Below, in pieces: positions 37,550-50,273 of a DNA stretch of 64,000 nt. The stretch covers positions 108,393 through 172,392 of the forward strand of contig JACDTU010000033.1 in assembly GCA_022376465.1 (NCBI GenBank), in the 5' to 3' direction. Every line of letters starts with the position of its first letter. Within the stretch, counting starts at the first letter, position 1. A model generated the notes under the pieces. The model did not search any database. It had not been told where the DNA came from and was given only the letters and a program-made list of their open reading frames with translations. The translations under genes were made by a program, and so were the position numbers. This stretch comes from Cubamyces lactineus. Taxonomy: Eukaryota; Basidiomycota; Agaricomycetes; Polyporales; Polyporaceae.

Positions 37550-40294
37550 TTACAAACACTCCCAGCTCTGCTTCCCCATCGCGATCAGTCTGTTGAACAG
37601 CTCGTCCCGCCCCCTGATCGCCGTGAACACCTTCCTTTCTCCCCACCGATCCACGATCTCCAACCCATCCACCACGTCTCTACCAGTCGCCCAGCCAACG
37701 ACTAACCGGCCCTTCCACCCAAAACCTCCTAGCTTCCGCAGCGAGACAATGTCCGACAACCCAATCGTCAGCTCCGCCGGTAGACCCTCGGCCTCGTCTC
37801 CGCTTCTACCTGGGATTTTGGACGGCGCCATGAGCGCGGACCGGAGCGACTTCTCAGGAATCCACGAAAGACATGGCGATGCTGCAGCTGTGACGAGCAA
37901 GAGACGACCCTTCTTTCCATGCAAGCGCCCCGAGAAGCTGGTTGGACCTTCTCGCCTCAGAGCCTCCTCTGCACGTTCCTTAGCCAACACCTTTTCATCT
38001 TCAGCCTGGTCCGCCGTCGCTTGGATTTCATCTGCGTTCGGGTTGCTTGGAGGTGGGGCGACAGCACCAAGACGCCGTTTTGCATGTTCGTTCCCAACTT
38101 TCGCCTTGAGGTGGTCCATGCCGAGAATGCCGCTGACGCCAGTGTGCGCCGTCTTCTTGATCAAACCGAGCACTTTGCTGCCCTTCTTCTTTTTCTCATT
38201 ACCTTCGCCGGCGCCCTCAGCGCTCTCCTCGTCGGCATCCTCCCCTTCGGCATCCTCGTTCGCATACGCCTGCGGGTGATCTGGGTCCACGCCATCGATC
38301 TCGTAATTGTCCGTGTCGAACGCGAAGTCGTGCTCCTTCAGCGCGTCCGCTGCTTGTGGTGGATGCGCAGGTGCAGGGTTAGCTGCATCAGCTGCGGCGG
38401 CGGTGTGGTGGGGGCGCGCGATTGGAGGAGGGGGCAGAGGCGCCTTGGCGGCCTCCGCAATGCGCAACAAGGTGAGCGTGAGCTGTGCGTTGGTGGGTAC
38501 ACCCTTAAGCAGCGTTCTTCTGAGCTCGACAAGCTTGCGCCAGTTAGGGAAGCGATGGTTGATATGGTGAGTCACTCGAGTAATCGCAGGCTGACTGAAG
38601 AACGCGACTCCGATAGCGAATGTGGCTCCACGGACGATGAGAGCAGCGGGGACTACCAGAGACGCAATGAGCAGGGGAACGAGGATGCCCGCAAGACGAA
38701 GACGCGCTGTGTACTTCGGGAACGGCGGAACGGGTTCGATCGCGCTATACGCCAGTCAGTCACAATATTGCTTTAACGCCACAAAGACGCACTCACTTGC
38801 CGAAGCGCTCCCAGGTATCAGCAACGTCGGCGAGTATCCTCATGACAGGCCGCATCTTCTCCCATAAGGCACCTTCGACGCTCTTCTTCGCCACATCCGC
38901 AGCAGGGTCATGTACACCGTTAGCATTCGCCGTATCCTTCACATTTTTCGCGTGAAGCGCGAAATCGCTAGGGTCTGGCAATGCCCCTGCGATCGAGTCA
39001 TCACTTGCACCTTCAGTCTGGTCGGTCTCGGTTTCCATCTCGCCTTCGGCATCTCCCTTGACGTCTGCTCGTGTTTCTCCATGCTTGCGCTTTGGAGAAC
39101 CGCCTTGTCCCATGACGGTCCCAGCGCCAATGGCTCCTAGAGCCGCGACGAAGTGCGAAGCCTCCTGTTCGACGGCTTCACCCTGATGGGCTTCTGGAGC
39201 ACCTGATAGGGAGTCACCAGAGCCGAGAGTGCCTGCGCGCGGGACTTGAAGGTTTCCAGAGGATGCGCTCACTGCGGCGAGCGGTGCAGGCGGGAACAAC
39301 TTCTCGCGGTATTCGGGATGGAAGATTAACACAAGCATAGTGCCGATGAAGAGTGCCGGAAGCAGAGAGAAGTACCAAGCGACGAAATATGCCTATAGGC
39401 CGGTCAGTCCATGACCAGACCCATGCAAGATGACAGAGGACTCACAGCGCAGAATTTGGCAGTGCGTCGAGGTTCGTTCCAGGACCTGAGGCGCGCGATG
39501 TGCTTACCAAACGCGGCCATACCCACAATCTATGCACGAAGTTGTGAGGATATGTTGTGTTCTGACAGAGCAGGGCACATACCACCGTCATGTACAGACG
39601 TTCGATGTTCGCGCGCAGCTTATCCGGTGAAAACTCTCCGTCTTCGGAGATCTCGAGGTCGAGGAAACCCTCGGGTAGCGCGGGAATGGCTCTGACATGT
39701 TGCACTTGCTACAAAGCAACGATGAGTGAAGTAGAGATGGTCAAAGGTGAGCGTACAAACCTTGTTGAAACGCCGGATGAACATGAAGAGGTCGTCGTTG
39801 GAGATACCCTTGATGAGGGTCGGGATGTGTACCGAGTCTTTGCGCCAGCCGAGATCCTTGACCTCTGGATCATCGAGTTCGGACTGAACGCGAGACGAGG
39901 TGGGCGGCATGGTTGTTCCTGGGGCGACGAGGTCGACCGGGTCCGTCGAATGCGGGGTAGGCGGGGTAGGAGCCTCCGGAAGTGGCTTCATGACGACCTC
40001 CGCTGGTGGAGGAGGCGGGTCTACGTGAGACATATCTCTCGTCGCTGGCGGAACGTCCGAAGAGTCCGTGAATGCGGTTGTAGTAGGTGAGGGGAGGGTG
40101 TGCTCTGTCGTTGCCGGAGACCCGGGGTCGTGAACGACAGTGGTCGGGCCCGGTGCGACAGAATATCGTGGCGGAGGGTCGTGAGTGATGCTGTGGTCGT
40201 CTTCGTTGTTCATGTCGTCGTGGTCGTCGTGGTGAATGTCGAGCAGAGGCTGGCGAGGAGCTATATGCACAGAGGATCTCCGATCTCCACCCAT
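37550..40294 (-). CDS. DUF3292 family membrane protein
   Basis: Fungal protein family of unknown role. The start chosen is MGGDRRSSVHIAPRQPLLD; the frame is open upstream, so a longer start is possible. A disordered Pro/Thr-rich N-terminus leads to DSVHIPTLIKGISNDDLFMFIRRFNK, then FLDLEISEDGEFSPDKLRANIERLYMTV. Membrane segments follow: AYFVAWYFSLLPALFIGTMLVLIF, and around 38600-38720 LAGILVPLLIASLVVPAALIVRGATFAIGVAFFSQPAI. The ending is a PH/GRAM-like beta-rich part (LLLVTAAAS; LTIGLSDIVSLRKLGGFGWKGRLVVGW) finishing FNRLIAMGKQSWECL. The layout suggests an ER or endomembrane protein; this is inferred. Confidence 0.83.
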
Positions 40295-40851
40295 GACGCT
40301 GTGGCGGAGCTCCCCGGCGCCTATTGTGCCTTGGACGCGTCGCGACGCGTTTGGTAGAGGACTTGCCAGATCAGGCGACCGCGTCGGTGGGAGTAAACCC
40401 GATAATATAGAGCAGTAAATGACTACTGGTACAGAGAGAGAAAGGGCGGAGTACATGCCAACTTCCTTCGAACAGGTACTACACATACAGCTAGCTCGAC
40501 GAGCATCGCGTGCGCGCGCCCATCCAGCAGGAGCACTTCCCGTGTCGTAGTACTGCGTATGTAGTGTGCCAAAAAGAAAGAGCAGAAGCGGCCACCTTAA
40601 ATAGCAGCCCCGCGCGGGAGTCTAACATAGAACTATTAACCAGGGTGCGACGATGCAACGGACGTTGGGCGGTCTGGGTACTAGAGCGTCTGTGGGTAAG
40701 GTACTAACTTCCGGAGCTGGGAATGCGATGCGTGCTTCGTGGAGAGGCGTAAATGAGTGACTCGTGTGCGCGCCGTGCGCTCTATGTCCGTGATTCGACT
40801 GGTTTCCAATGAGGTGAGAAGAGTGCTGTGCGCCGATAGCCTGGAGTGCGT
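40295..40851. other. Spacer between two minus-strand genes
   Basis: About 560 nt upstream of the DUF3292 gene and downstream of the MFS gene. May contain additional 5' exon sequence of the DUF3292 gene; nothing else seen. Confidence 0.45.
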
Positions 40852-42752
40852 CTAGACGATCGTCTGGTTCGGCTTCTCCGTCGGTTTCGGTGGCGAGGTC
40901 GGCCCAGTGTTCGTCGGCGCGAACTTGCTGTGGCGACGGATCTTGTGGCCGTAAATGCGCAAGATGAATGGAATGGGCGTCATGAGCAGCGCAATGAAGC
41001 CGAGCAGCGTCGTCGCCCAGCGCGGGTTCAGCTTCTCGTACATCTGCGACGCGAACAGCGGGAACCCCGCGCCGAACGTAGATCGTGCGACGGTCATCGC
41101 CGATAGCGCGCTTGCCGCAACGAACAGGTAGGCGTCGATCGCGTAGTTGATCAGCCCGAGGAAGAGGAAGATGATCGCGAAGCCCATGGGGAAGCCCGCC
41201 ATGAGTGGGGCCCAATAGGAGACGGACGGGTACGACGTCCACGCGAACCAGAAGAACGAGATCGTGTAGATGGGCGACGCGAGCATGCACACTTCCATGC
41301 GGTACTCTGGAGGGACGGGGTGGGGTGCGAACTCCTTCATGAGCCTGGCGTACCGGGGGTTGAAGTAGAACAGGTAGACGAGCACGGCAAACACGGATCC
41401 GACGAAGATGGGGATGAACGTAAGACCAGATTCGCCCAAGTTGAAGCCATGACCATCGGCGAAGACGATGGGGAACGCCTCGAAGAGGAGGTACATGACA
41501 CCGTAGACGAACTGACAGACATCATTAGCACTCGGGACCAGTTCGACAGCGAATGTGACAAACTTACACTCATGTAGAGCGTCATGACGAACAGCATGGG
41601 CTCACGAAACAGAAGGACGAATGGCCTGCCGAGAACGTGCGAGATGCGTTGCGACAACGCCATCTTATTCCTCTCGAGCGGAGCCCAGTACCGAGTGTCG
41701 CCAGTTTCCTTGCGCAGACGCTGTGCACGCTTGATCAGGATGACAGGCCTAGAGAGAATATGTCAGTAACTGTAGCAAGCCCGAGGCGAAGAGAAGTGCT
41801 CACGCGTAGGTCTCGGGAAGAGTCAACACGATGAACACAAGACAAGTTCCGGCGAAGAGGGTGAGCAGCCAGAATACCCAACGCCACGACACGCCAGCGA
41901 CACCCATGAAACCACTGACGGTCGGGCCAAGGGTAGGACCAGCGAATGGTGCGAGAGCGAAGAGTGCTAGAGCTGTCCCACGGGTCTCCGCATCCCAGAT
42001 GTCTGACATGACGGCACTGGAGTACATCAGTCAGACGCGACCGTAATGTCTATGAGGTTGCCCACATACCCGCTGTTCGCTAGAGGTGCTGCGGCAAAGG
42101 TACCGCCGAGGAAACGGAAAACGAGAATGGACGCGGTGTTCTGGGACAGCGCGCACCCGAGTTGGAAAGCGGTGTAGGCGAAGAAGCTGCCGATGAAGAC
42201 CGGCTTGCGACCAAACTGCTCAGAGAGGGGACCCCAGAGGAGAGGGCCTACACAGTATCCGACGACGAAGAGGGAGATGGTGAGCTTGGCGACCTCCACG
42301 CTAAAGCCAAACTTTTCGATTAGCTGTGGGATGACGCCGGTTGGCGCCGAGGAAGCGAAGGTCCTACGCCACAGGTCAGAAAGTCCAATGGAGGAGGTGG
42401 ATGGAATGTGATATAGCACGTACGCATTCAAGACGAGGGTGGCAGAGAACATGGTGATGTACCAACGATAGGCCTTGGACCAAGACTTTGGGTTGTCAGG
42501 GTCGTTCGGGCCCATCGTGACCTCGAAGGGATCGACAGGCTTCTCTCCGGGCGCTGGACCATACGCCTCGTGCTCGTACTCCACGATGATGTCGTCTTGC
42601 TCATCTTCGCAGACGTCGTCGTGGTCGACGGCGGTGGGTGTGCGAGAGGCGGTCCGGATCTGGGACGGGCCGTTGGGAGAGAGGTCGAGGGTGAAGGAGG
42701 GGGAGATGCGGCGAGCGGCAATGACCCGCGAGTTGCGGCGGGAAGAAGACAT
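40852..42752 (-). CDS. MFS drug/polyamine:H+ antiporter, DHA1 family
   Basis: Twelve-helix exporter at the plasma membrane. The start is MSSSRRNSRVIAARRISPSF; an acidic N-terminal tail ends FEVTMGPNDPDNPKSWSKAYRWYITM, the usual entry to helix 1 in Tpo/Flr-type transporters. Motif A-like GPLSEQFGRKPVFIGSF follows FVVGYCVGPLLWG. Then come FALAPFAGPTLGPTVSGFMG, VLTLPETYAPVILIKRAQRLRKETG (the PETYAPVIL loop) and, in the second half, GMYLLFEAFPIVFAD-type and AIDAYLFVAASALSAMTVARSTFGAGFPLFA segments. It ends KPTEKPNQTIV. Five or so introns. The exported substrate cannot be read from the sequence. Confidence 0.9.
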
Positions 42753-45700
42753 GGCTCGAGAAGGGGAGGGAGGAAGAGAGAGAGGTGAGGGAAAAGGCTG
42801 GGGCTGGGCAGGGGAGGGTTATGAAGTATAGGGCCATACGGCGGGGCCGGATGATATCCTACGCCCGAGGACGGGAGTCAAGGGAAATAGTCATCGCGCT
42901 GTGTAAGCTCGAGCGGACGAGAGCGCAGGAGGAGTGTCCGTCGAGCGTCCCCCATGCCCGTTTGGGATCCATATGTCCAATCAATGGGCCGCGGACATGA
43001 TGGCCTTTGCTGCGTCCGCGCGCGTCGGCCGCCACTGGATCTCAGCGACGAACGTTAGATGCGAGATCCAACACGATACGCATCACTTCTAGGTCGCAGT
43101 TGCATGCAAAAAACACGATCTTCGAGCGTGGCTGGGACGGAAGAGCAGGAGGAGATGAAGGGAGAGATGGAGATTCCGATTTGGACGGAGAGGGAGAGAC
43201 ACAGCCACTGCGGGCGGCTGTGCAGAAGGAAGGAAATAAAAACGCATGACTTATCCGCGCCCATCGCACTCGTCCGCTCCCTCAGCCACTCACCATCTAT
43301 CCACTTCCCTCGTACATATGTATCCATCTCGCCAATCCACACAGGCCCTTTCTTCTCTCGAATCCTCTCCTCGGAATCATACTTTCATCCATCTCTCCTT
43401 GGCTAACGCTGCAGTCGCCGCATGACCGCCCCAATCGACGCCGCAGCTATAACTCCCTCTCCCATCTACATTCCGTTACCTCCGCTCACTCACCTCTCAC
43501 GCCATACTCTTGGCGCCCTCGCACAGACCGTGTTTCGTACACACGACAGCGGCAATCGCGGCATCAGCCCGATTCACCTGACATACTCCGGACTTCAGCA
43601 TAGGTCGACATTGTCCGTTGCGATGCTCATCTGCCACGCACATTGCATCCCGGACAGCAATCCGCGCATATTACAGGGTAGCATCCCTGTCATTGATTCA
43701 CAATCATTGCTAGATGCCTGTATCGTCCTGCAGGCAATGTCGCGAAACAACTCGCAATCGTACTCACCACGTATAGGCTTCGTACCTCCGATCGTTCTCG
43801 GACTCGCAGCACCAGACCTCGAGCTTCCCCCTTCCAGACGCAATCGGAGGCAACATCCCCGCCACATTCATTGGAGCGGGTATGGTGCAATGCCCGCAGT
43901 ACCCGCGATCCCGCCCTTCGTCTTCCTCGCAGCAGGAACCAAATCTCTCTGCCAGACAGATTCGCATCCTCAGCTGACCGCTATCGCGCACCTCATCAAA
44001 CGCTTTCCGCCCTTCTCCAGCTCGACTTACGTCCCCGCACGCTCACAAGCAAAGCTTGTTGAATGTTCTCGGCGGCTCTCCACGCGTTGACGACATGTGT
44101 GATATGTGGCGTGCCTGTTCCCTGCCACGACGCTCGCGCAACGATCACGCCAGCAGAGCGCGCGCTGCGCCCGGTGCACCATTTCCCCTGCGATGGCAGC
44201 GGCCGTCCGGAATTTTCTCACAAATACTTCATCATGCCGGCCGACCAATATAAGCAGACGTCGCTCCTCGTCCGCGTTTTGCGCCCCTCCGGACTCCCAT
44301 GACTCATCCTCGAGCAATATCTCGGTATGTGCGCTCCGGGATAGCTTGTGTACCCTCTGACATGCGTTGTCGGCCAGCCCCGTATGGCCGATGCTCGCCC
44401 GGCTGCACTGACATGCCATGCTGGCGCAGCGACGTCTGGCCCTTGGGTGTTTCCACGGCGATCACTGCACAGTGATGTCGAGAATCGGACAAGTGTTTCA
44501 CGACGTTTCGAAGACGGCGAGGCCGACTCTCACTGCAAGGTGACGGCACTAGACCTCGTGGCGCGGACACTACCTCTGATTTGCGAACGCACCTTCGTCG
44601 CTGCGCGTTATCACGTTCCGATGGCCTGCATCGACAACCCTCCGGGCATTCATCGGACGGAGTGCGTAGATTGTGTCAGGCGCGCATGTCGATAGCGGTA
44701 GGTTGTGCGCGAGGGTCCTATAGACGCTGTTTGACTGAAGGTTTGCATTGACAGGCGTGCTCTGGTGACGCAGGGCCCCGCTGCTTTGCGTCACCATGCC
44801 GGCACGACTATCGCATGGTCGGTAAGCAGCTGTAGCTGAGTCGCGAATTCATTGAGTTCGATGGTCGTCAGCGTTCGCGATCACTAGCCGGCCGGAAAGT
44901 GGCCCCGCGGTCGTCGCCAAGTCCGAGGCTTTCACTGACATAAGACCTCCAACCATCGTTATATCGGTAACACCAACACCCTTGGCGTCCATACTGACCC
45001 ACGAAATCACGCCACTGCATTTGACCGTTCGGGCTGCACGCTGCGCCAGGGCCTTATGTCTTCCAAGTAAGTTCTAGCAGCGAAGCATGCATGGTGCGAT
45101 ATGTCAAGACTCACTCCAGACCCCGCATACGAACGCTCCGGGTATGATATAGGCAGCTTTTCCCGTACGGGTCTTGTGAAAACCTCCTGCGAGCGACTTG
45201 ACGAGTCCTCCATCCGTTCGAGCTAGAGCTGCCTCCTCCCCGTCTGGGTTCTCTCTTTTACACAAGTGCGCGAGCTTGCTGCGTATTTCTCCGTTGCCTT
45301 GAGAACCGTGGAATGGATTCGACTCTTACATGTCAACTGTCACTCTTCCATCTCATTTTGAGACGAGGCATCGCTCGATCCTGCGAACCTAGTTTTCAGC
45401 GTGGACCATCGGCATCTAGCGCGCGCTTGGTGTTCCCACATGCATCTCTGTAGGTTCTAGGACGAGCGAAAGCTCCCGCATACACGGACGCGTCTCGCAG
45501 ACTCGCACTGTCCAGTACATTCAACTCGATGCATACGGGTAGTCCGTTAAAACATAGTACGAATACATTACGGCGTGAGACACTACTACGTAGAATATAC
45601 ATTGTGTCGTAAATACCCAAACAGGTGTCCATCTCTCCACACGCCCCATCAACAGCGCGTCGTCGCGCGAGAGGCGCGGGCGAGGGGCGGTATGTACGCA

Positions 45701-45881
45701 AGGTGTAGTGGTGGTGGGCGAAGGCAAAGGTCATATAAGGATATCGAGGCTGTGGCGCTGTTTGCAGGCAATGAGTGCAGTGCGTGTGGGGTGCGAGCGC
45801 AGGTGTGAGCGCGAGTGGGCGCATGCAAGGTGTAGTGTAGTGATGGGCAAGAAACGTAGGGAAGTATGAGTGGCGTTGGGC
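42753..45881. other. Three-kilobase region without a confident gene
   Basis: The largest unexplained non-repeat stretch before 56 kb. A pyrimidine-rich stretch at about 43260-43400 looks promoter-like and leads to a weak plus-strand ORF. The remainder (44300-45880) has only short frames. Confidence 0.4.
43422..44302 (+). CDS. Possible unknown gene or gene relic (doubtful)
   Basis: A 222-codon open frame starts MTAPIDAAAITPSPIYIPLPPLTHLSRHTLGALAQTVF after a pyrimidine-rich leader. Alternative splicing near 43893-43937 gives a smoother string, GNIPATFIGAGTKSLC. A second frame further on contains LTTCVICGVPVPCHD and HKYFIMPADQYKQTSLLVRVL before a stop near 44302. No family is recognised and no single model joins these parts convincingly, so it may be a decayed gene. 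Confidence 0.2.
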
Positions 45882-48800
45882 TCAACGCGAGAACGACGAC
45901 GGGGGCGAGGTATGCATCTTGTCCCTATCCCGCTGGCGCTCTTTCTCGCGCTCCTTGTCCTTGTCCTTGCGCCCCAGCCCGAGCATCGGCGCGGTGAAGC
46001 TCAGCTTGCGCGTCGCGCGTTTCCAGTTGGACGCCCCGTTGCCGTTGCTCGTCCCATTGCTGTGCCCGTGCCCGTGGGTCCCGCTCGAGGGTACAACGGG
46101 CGTGTCCGCGACGCTCCCGCCGCCCGCGCCTCCGAACCCAGAAGAGAAGCCGAGGCCAATCCCGCCTTGAGGCGTCGCGACGAACGGGTAGTTGTCTGAG
46201 CGCGGAGGCGAGTGCGACGATGTGTGGGCAACAGGAATGGGTTGCGCGTTTGGCTGTGGAGAATGGCTGTCCGAAGGTGGAGGGGGACTGGTTTCAGCTG
46301 TGGATGAACGGGCATCCGGGGAGGCGCTCCCGTTCTCCGTGTCCTGATCCTTACCGAGCAGCGGTCCAGCAGCATCCCCGTTCGCGCCAGGCGATGTCGG
46401 GGAGCCCGGTAAGGGTGGGAGAGGAGGCGGGAGGGACATCGAAGACGGGCGCGCAGTGAAGTCGCTCGACCCGCCTATCCGCGCACCCGCGGTAGAAGGT
46501 CGTGGAGGAAGCTTCGAGTGCGCGCCCGAGGAACGCTTTTCACGCTTGATACTCCGCGAGAGCTCCGGGGACGACTTCTTGTGTGCTGCAAGCGGTGATA
46601 GCGAGGCGTCCACCGCCGATCCGGAAGCGAATGCAGGGACCGACGCGGAGGGCGCGACAGGCGAAGATGGGATGGCAGGAGACGCGGTCGCGTCGGACAT
46701 GGCTGCTTCAGACCCGCGACGGCCTAAACGTGCATGCCAGTCTTTGCCCGAAGGACTTGAGATGGGCGACAGGATTCCGGGCGTGCCGTTATCTTGCCGC
46801 GAGCTCTTGCGCTTGAACCATGCGCTCGATTTCTTCTCCGGCCCGCGCTCCTTCTCTTTGGACGTGGGCGTGGACAAACCGTTCGGGAACGTGTGCCCCT
46901 TTGAGGGAATGGGTGACGATGGCATGGATGGCACGCCTTCGTGTGTTTGATGACTGGTGTCCGCTGTGGACGCCGTCGATTGCGCCGTCCGCGGACGGCG
47001 TGATGATGGAGAGTATGGTATGGAAGGCAATGTCGAATTGGACGCTTCATGCGCGCTGCGACGGTTCTCGCTGCTGCTGCTTGAGAAACCGTTGGAGCGC
47101 AGGCGCAACGACGGTGACTGTCGCAGGCTGTGGAAGAGGCCGCCCAGCGTGTGATTATGTTGTGGCTGTGAAGGCGACGCTGGCACAGGTGCGGCGCCCG
47201 AGGAGGGTATGGATACAACTAGATTAGGGGGAATGGACGCAGCAGGCGGCTTTGGTGTAGAAAGCGGAATCGGATGGGTAGCAGGTGTAGCGGGTGTGGG
47301 CGAATCGCTCGTATCCGAGTCTGGTTCCTCCGTGAGCCCAGGCGGCATAGCGGGCGCGGGCGAGCCGGGCACTGGATGTCCATTCTCGTTCGCCTCGGCG
47401 GTGGCGAGGCTGATTGGCTTACCCAAGGTCGAACCGATATCGGTCGAGGTGGTAGAGGCTGGGGGCGGCGTAGGCGACTTGAGGCCAAGCGCGGTCAGGT
47501 CGAGGTCGACGGCTTGGTAATAGAGCACATAGGCAGACCCGCTGTTTGAGTCACCAAAATACTTTGGAATCTCGGACTCCTTGATCGTGGTGACGGTGTC
47601 ATCGTCAAAGAGCATCCACGAGCTCCGTGCCTTGATGATGGTCACGTAGTGGCCATGATAAGGGCCGCTGGGAAGGATGAGCACAAATGACCCTATCGGG
47701 TAATAGAAGTGAGGACGCACGTTCCAATGTGAACGACGATGGCGAAGAGTTCATAGAGTCGATCGGGGTCTTCGGCGTCATCGACGGTGTTGAACAGTCG
47801 AAGCTCTAGCGGGAACGCGACACGATAGGCGAGCTTGATATACTTGCCAACGTCTTCCTGGTACTTGAAGCGCTTGAGATGAAGGGCCAATACGTTTGGG
47901 AGCTTCTTGATCTTCATCCTGGGGTGGCGACATGAGGGCAGAGACATGGGTCGGAGAGATCAGACGCACCTCTTTTCGGCCTCTTGGAGGTCGCAGCACG
48001 AGTCGCAGAAGAACTTGTTCTTTTGGCAGAGCATCTCGCTCGCGCTGAACTGGCGGAGACAGGCAGTGACGCTTGAATTCTGCTCAATGTCGATGGAGAG
48101 GTCGAGGAAGGACTCGTCGCGTGAGGACACGGTTTCGCACGTGAGGCAGCGCGTTTCGCTGGTGAGGACGCCTTCGAATAGCCGATGGACGATGGTCGAA
48201 TTGAACGCGTTCCCGATAGCGGTCGAAGTGGACGCGGGCGGGTTTGTGGAAAGCGTCGCGACCGAGTTGGCTACTACGGCAAGATCAGCACGGGGAAACA
48301 CGCGTCGGGATGAATCGCACATACAGTCCTCGGCAGCGCCGTTGGGAATTGAGCCGAGGCGGCGCCTGTCGTCCTCCATCTCCTCCATGATCCGGTTAAG
48401 GAGAAAGTTGAGGAACTCGTGAGCGTCCTGGTGTGCGGAACCACGAAAGAGCTCATTCAGCTCCTTTAGCTTCTCAATGAACGCGCGAGGGGCGACAGTA
48501 CCCTTATCAGCCGGGTTTCGGCTGATGTGGAGGTAGAGAGAGCGGAGGGCGGAGAGGAGAGTGGGTGGAGAGGGCGGTATGGGGATGGACGGAGGGAGAT
48601 TGACTTGCGAAGGAGGGGGCTCGGAGACGGACATGGCGCGTCCGGGCTTCCTGCGGGACGTTTGGGGGCTGGAGGAGGGGGGTGGTGGAGGAGACTGTAC
48701 CGGCGGCGGCTGGGAAGGGGGCGGAAGAGGGACATCTGGGACGGAGGGATCTGGGTATTGGAGGAGGAGTTCGCGGAAGGGGCCGCAAAAGTAGAGGGCT

Positions 48801-49314
48801 TGGAGGACGGAGTTGGCGTAGCTGAGAAGAGAGAGAGGTCAGTGGATGGGGAAAGGTGCTGCGTAGGAGAGATGGCGGGGAAATGCCGTAAACATGGAGG
48901 GAGGGAGACGCGCCGTGTGGGATGGGAGGAGATGGATGAGATGACTGGGCGCAGTCGGAGGAGGCGAGAGCGACGACGCAGCGGTGCGCAGAGGGCGTGG
49001 CACGGGCGTGATAAGGTGGGCGACGGGCGACTTGGGAGAGCGGTGGACGACGGTAGCGGAACGGCAGGATACGGATGATTTGCGCGTACGAAGGAGGGAG
49101 GAGGAAGGGGAAGAGAGGAAGCTCACCAGGTGTTGCCGAACTAGACGGAGTGAGCGCAGGGCGGGAGAGGGAGCGGGCAGGGACTCACGTTCTCGAGACC
49201 GAAGCATTTTGAGTCTGCAGAGGCGGCTATCGCCGGCTGCTGGACGACGACGGGGACAGCGGGGGTGGCGGAGGATGCGCTGGAGGCGAATGGGATCCAT
49301 TTTCCTATGGCCAT
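45882..49314 (-). CDS. Ubiquitin-specific protease, Ubp9/Ubp13 (USP12/46) type
   Basis: Deubiquitinase of the family that is activated by WD-repeat partners. The start is [12 protein letters not shown]; exon 1 ends SKCFGLEN. A tiny exon supplies FGNTC, completed as Cys across the next intron, and then [25 protein letters not shown], giving the Cys box. Further on are [52 protein letters not shown], and the zinc-ribbon Cys pairs around FFCDSCC. Then [17 protein letters not shown] and the His box [26 protein letters not shown] appear. A long Ser/Pro-rich disordered C-terminus of about 500 residues follows, ending [12 protein letters not shown] Pro-rich insert ([16 protein letters not shown]) sits inside the catalytic domain. 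Secure as to family. Confidence 0.9.
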
Positions 49315-50273
49315 GCTGTGCGCTCAAGAACACGTCTTGAGGCAGTCGGGGGGGAGGGCCGCGAGGAGAAAGGCTTGGTCGCCGTGGACGACTTGAGGGC
49401 GTCGAGGACGACGATGAGGGCGGGAGTGAAGGGAGATGGAGGAAGGAGAGAGGAAGAGATCATCGGACGGCTGGTCCTCGCCCGTCCCGGTTCGCCCGCC
49501 AGGCACACCCACCCGTATCAGCACCAGCCACTCCTCCGACCAATCTCTCCCCATTTGCTTTCAACGCGTATAACACAACGCAGCAGCTCACAATCGGGCA
49601 TAGACCATGAAATGAACATGAACATGGGCTGTGCCTGGTGCCTGCCTCGCCTCTCTCTTCCATCATCCTCCTGCTCCCCACCGCTCATCTCGCAGCGTGC
49701 AACCGCTATCATGCCCAGCCAGCTCACACACGCTAGAAGCCCTTGCTGAACACACAGAAGCCATCCGGGCGGTCCGACAGACACGGGGCCACCTGCACCA
49801 CACCCCATAGACTAGCAGTAGACCATCTACCATTTCTCTTCGAACTTCTTTGTTTTACAGATGGCACAGTGCGCGTACTGAGATCAGCCGTGGCCATAAC
49901 ATGCTCTCGTATCGCATTCCTTGAATACGCCGAGTCTTCGACGTTCCATGGCCTCTGTCCACTCGACGTCATCCCCAGACATCGTCTTGGGCGTTGAGTG
50001 CAAGCGAGGAGGGTTCGGGACCGGGAGAGGGATGGCGGAGGTCATGAGATCGTCCAAGATCCGGGCGTCTAACCCCGCCCCCGCATTCCCCGCCCTCGTC
50101 TCTCCTCCTCCTCCTTCTCGTCTTCCTCCTCGTCTTGCTTCAGCTCACTGCTTGCTCACAGCTATCCGTCTAACCGCGCAGCGTAGACTGTAAACTCCAG
50201 TAAACCCCACACTCTCGCGCGATTCGTCACTTCCACCCGGGCCGCGACACGACCCCGTACTACCCCGCAAGCC
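49315..50273. other. Divergent promoter region between UBP9-type gene and MCC alpha
   Basis: About 960 nt with G/A-rich sequence near 49330-49460 and C/T-rich sequence before 50273. No supported gene. Confidence 0.55.

Noticed and set aside
37494..38776. Plus-strand ORFs antisense to the DUF3292 gene
   Set aside because: Frames mirror the DUF3292 exons and lack motifs.
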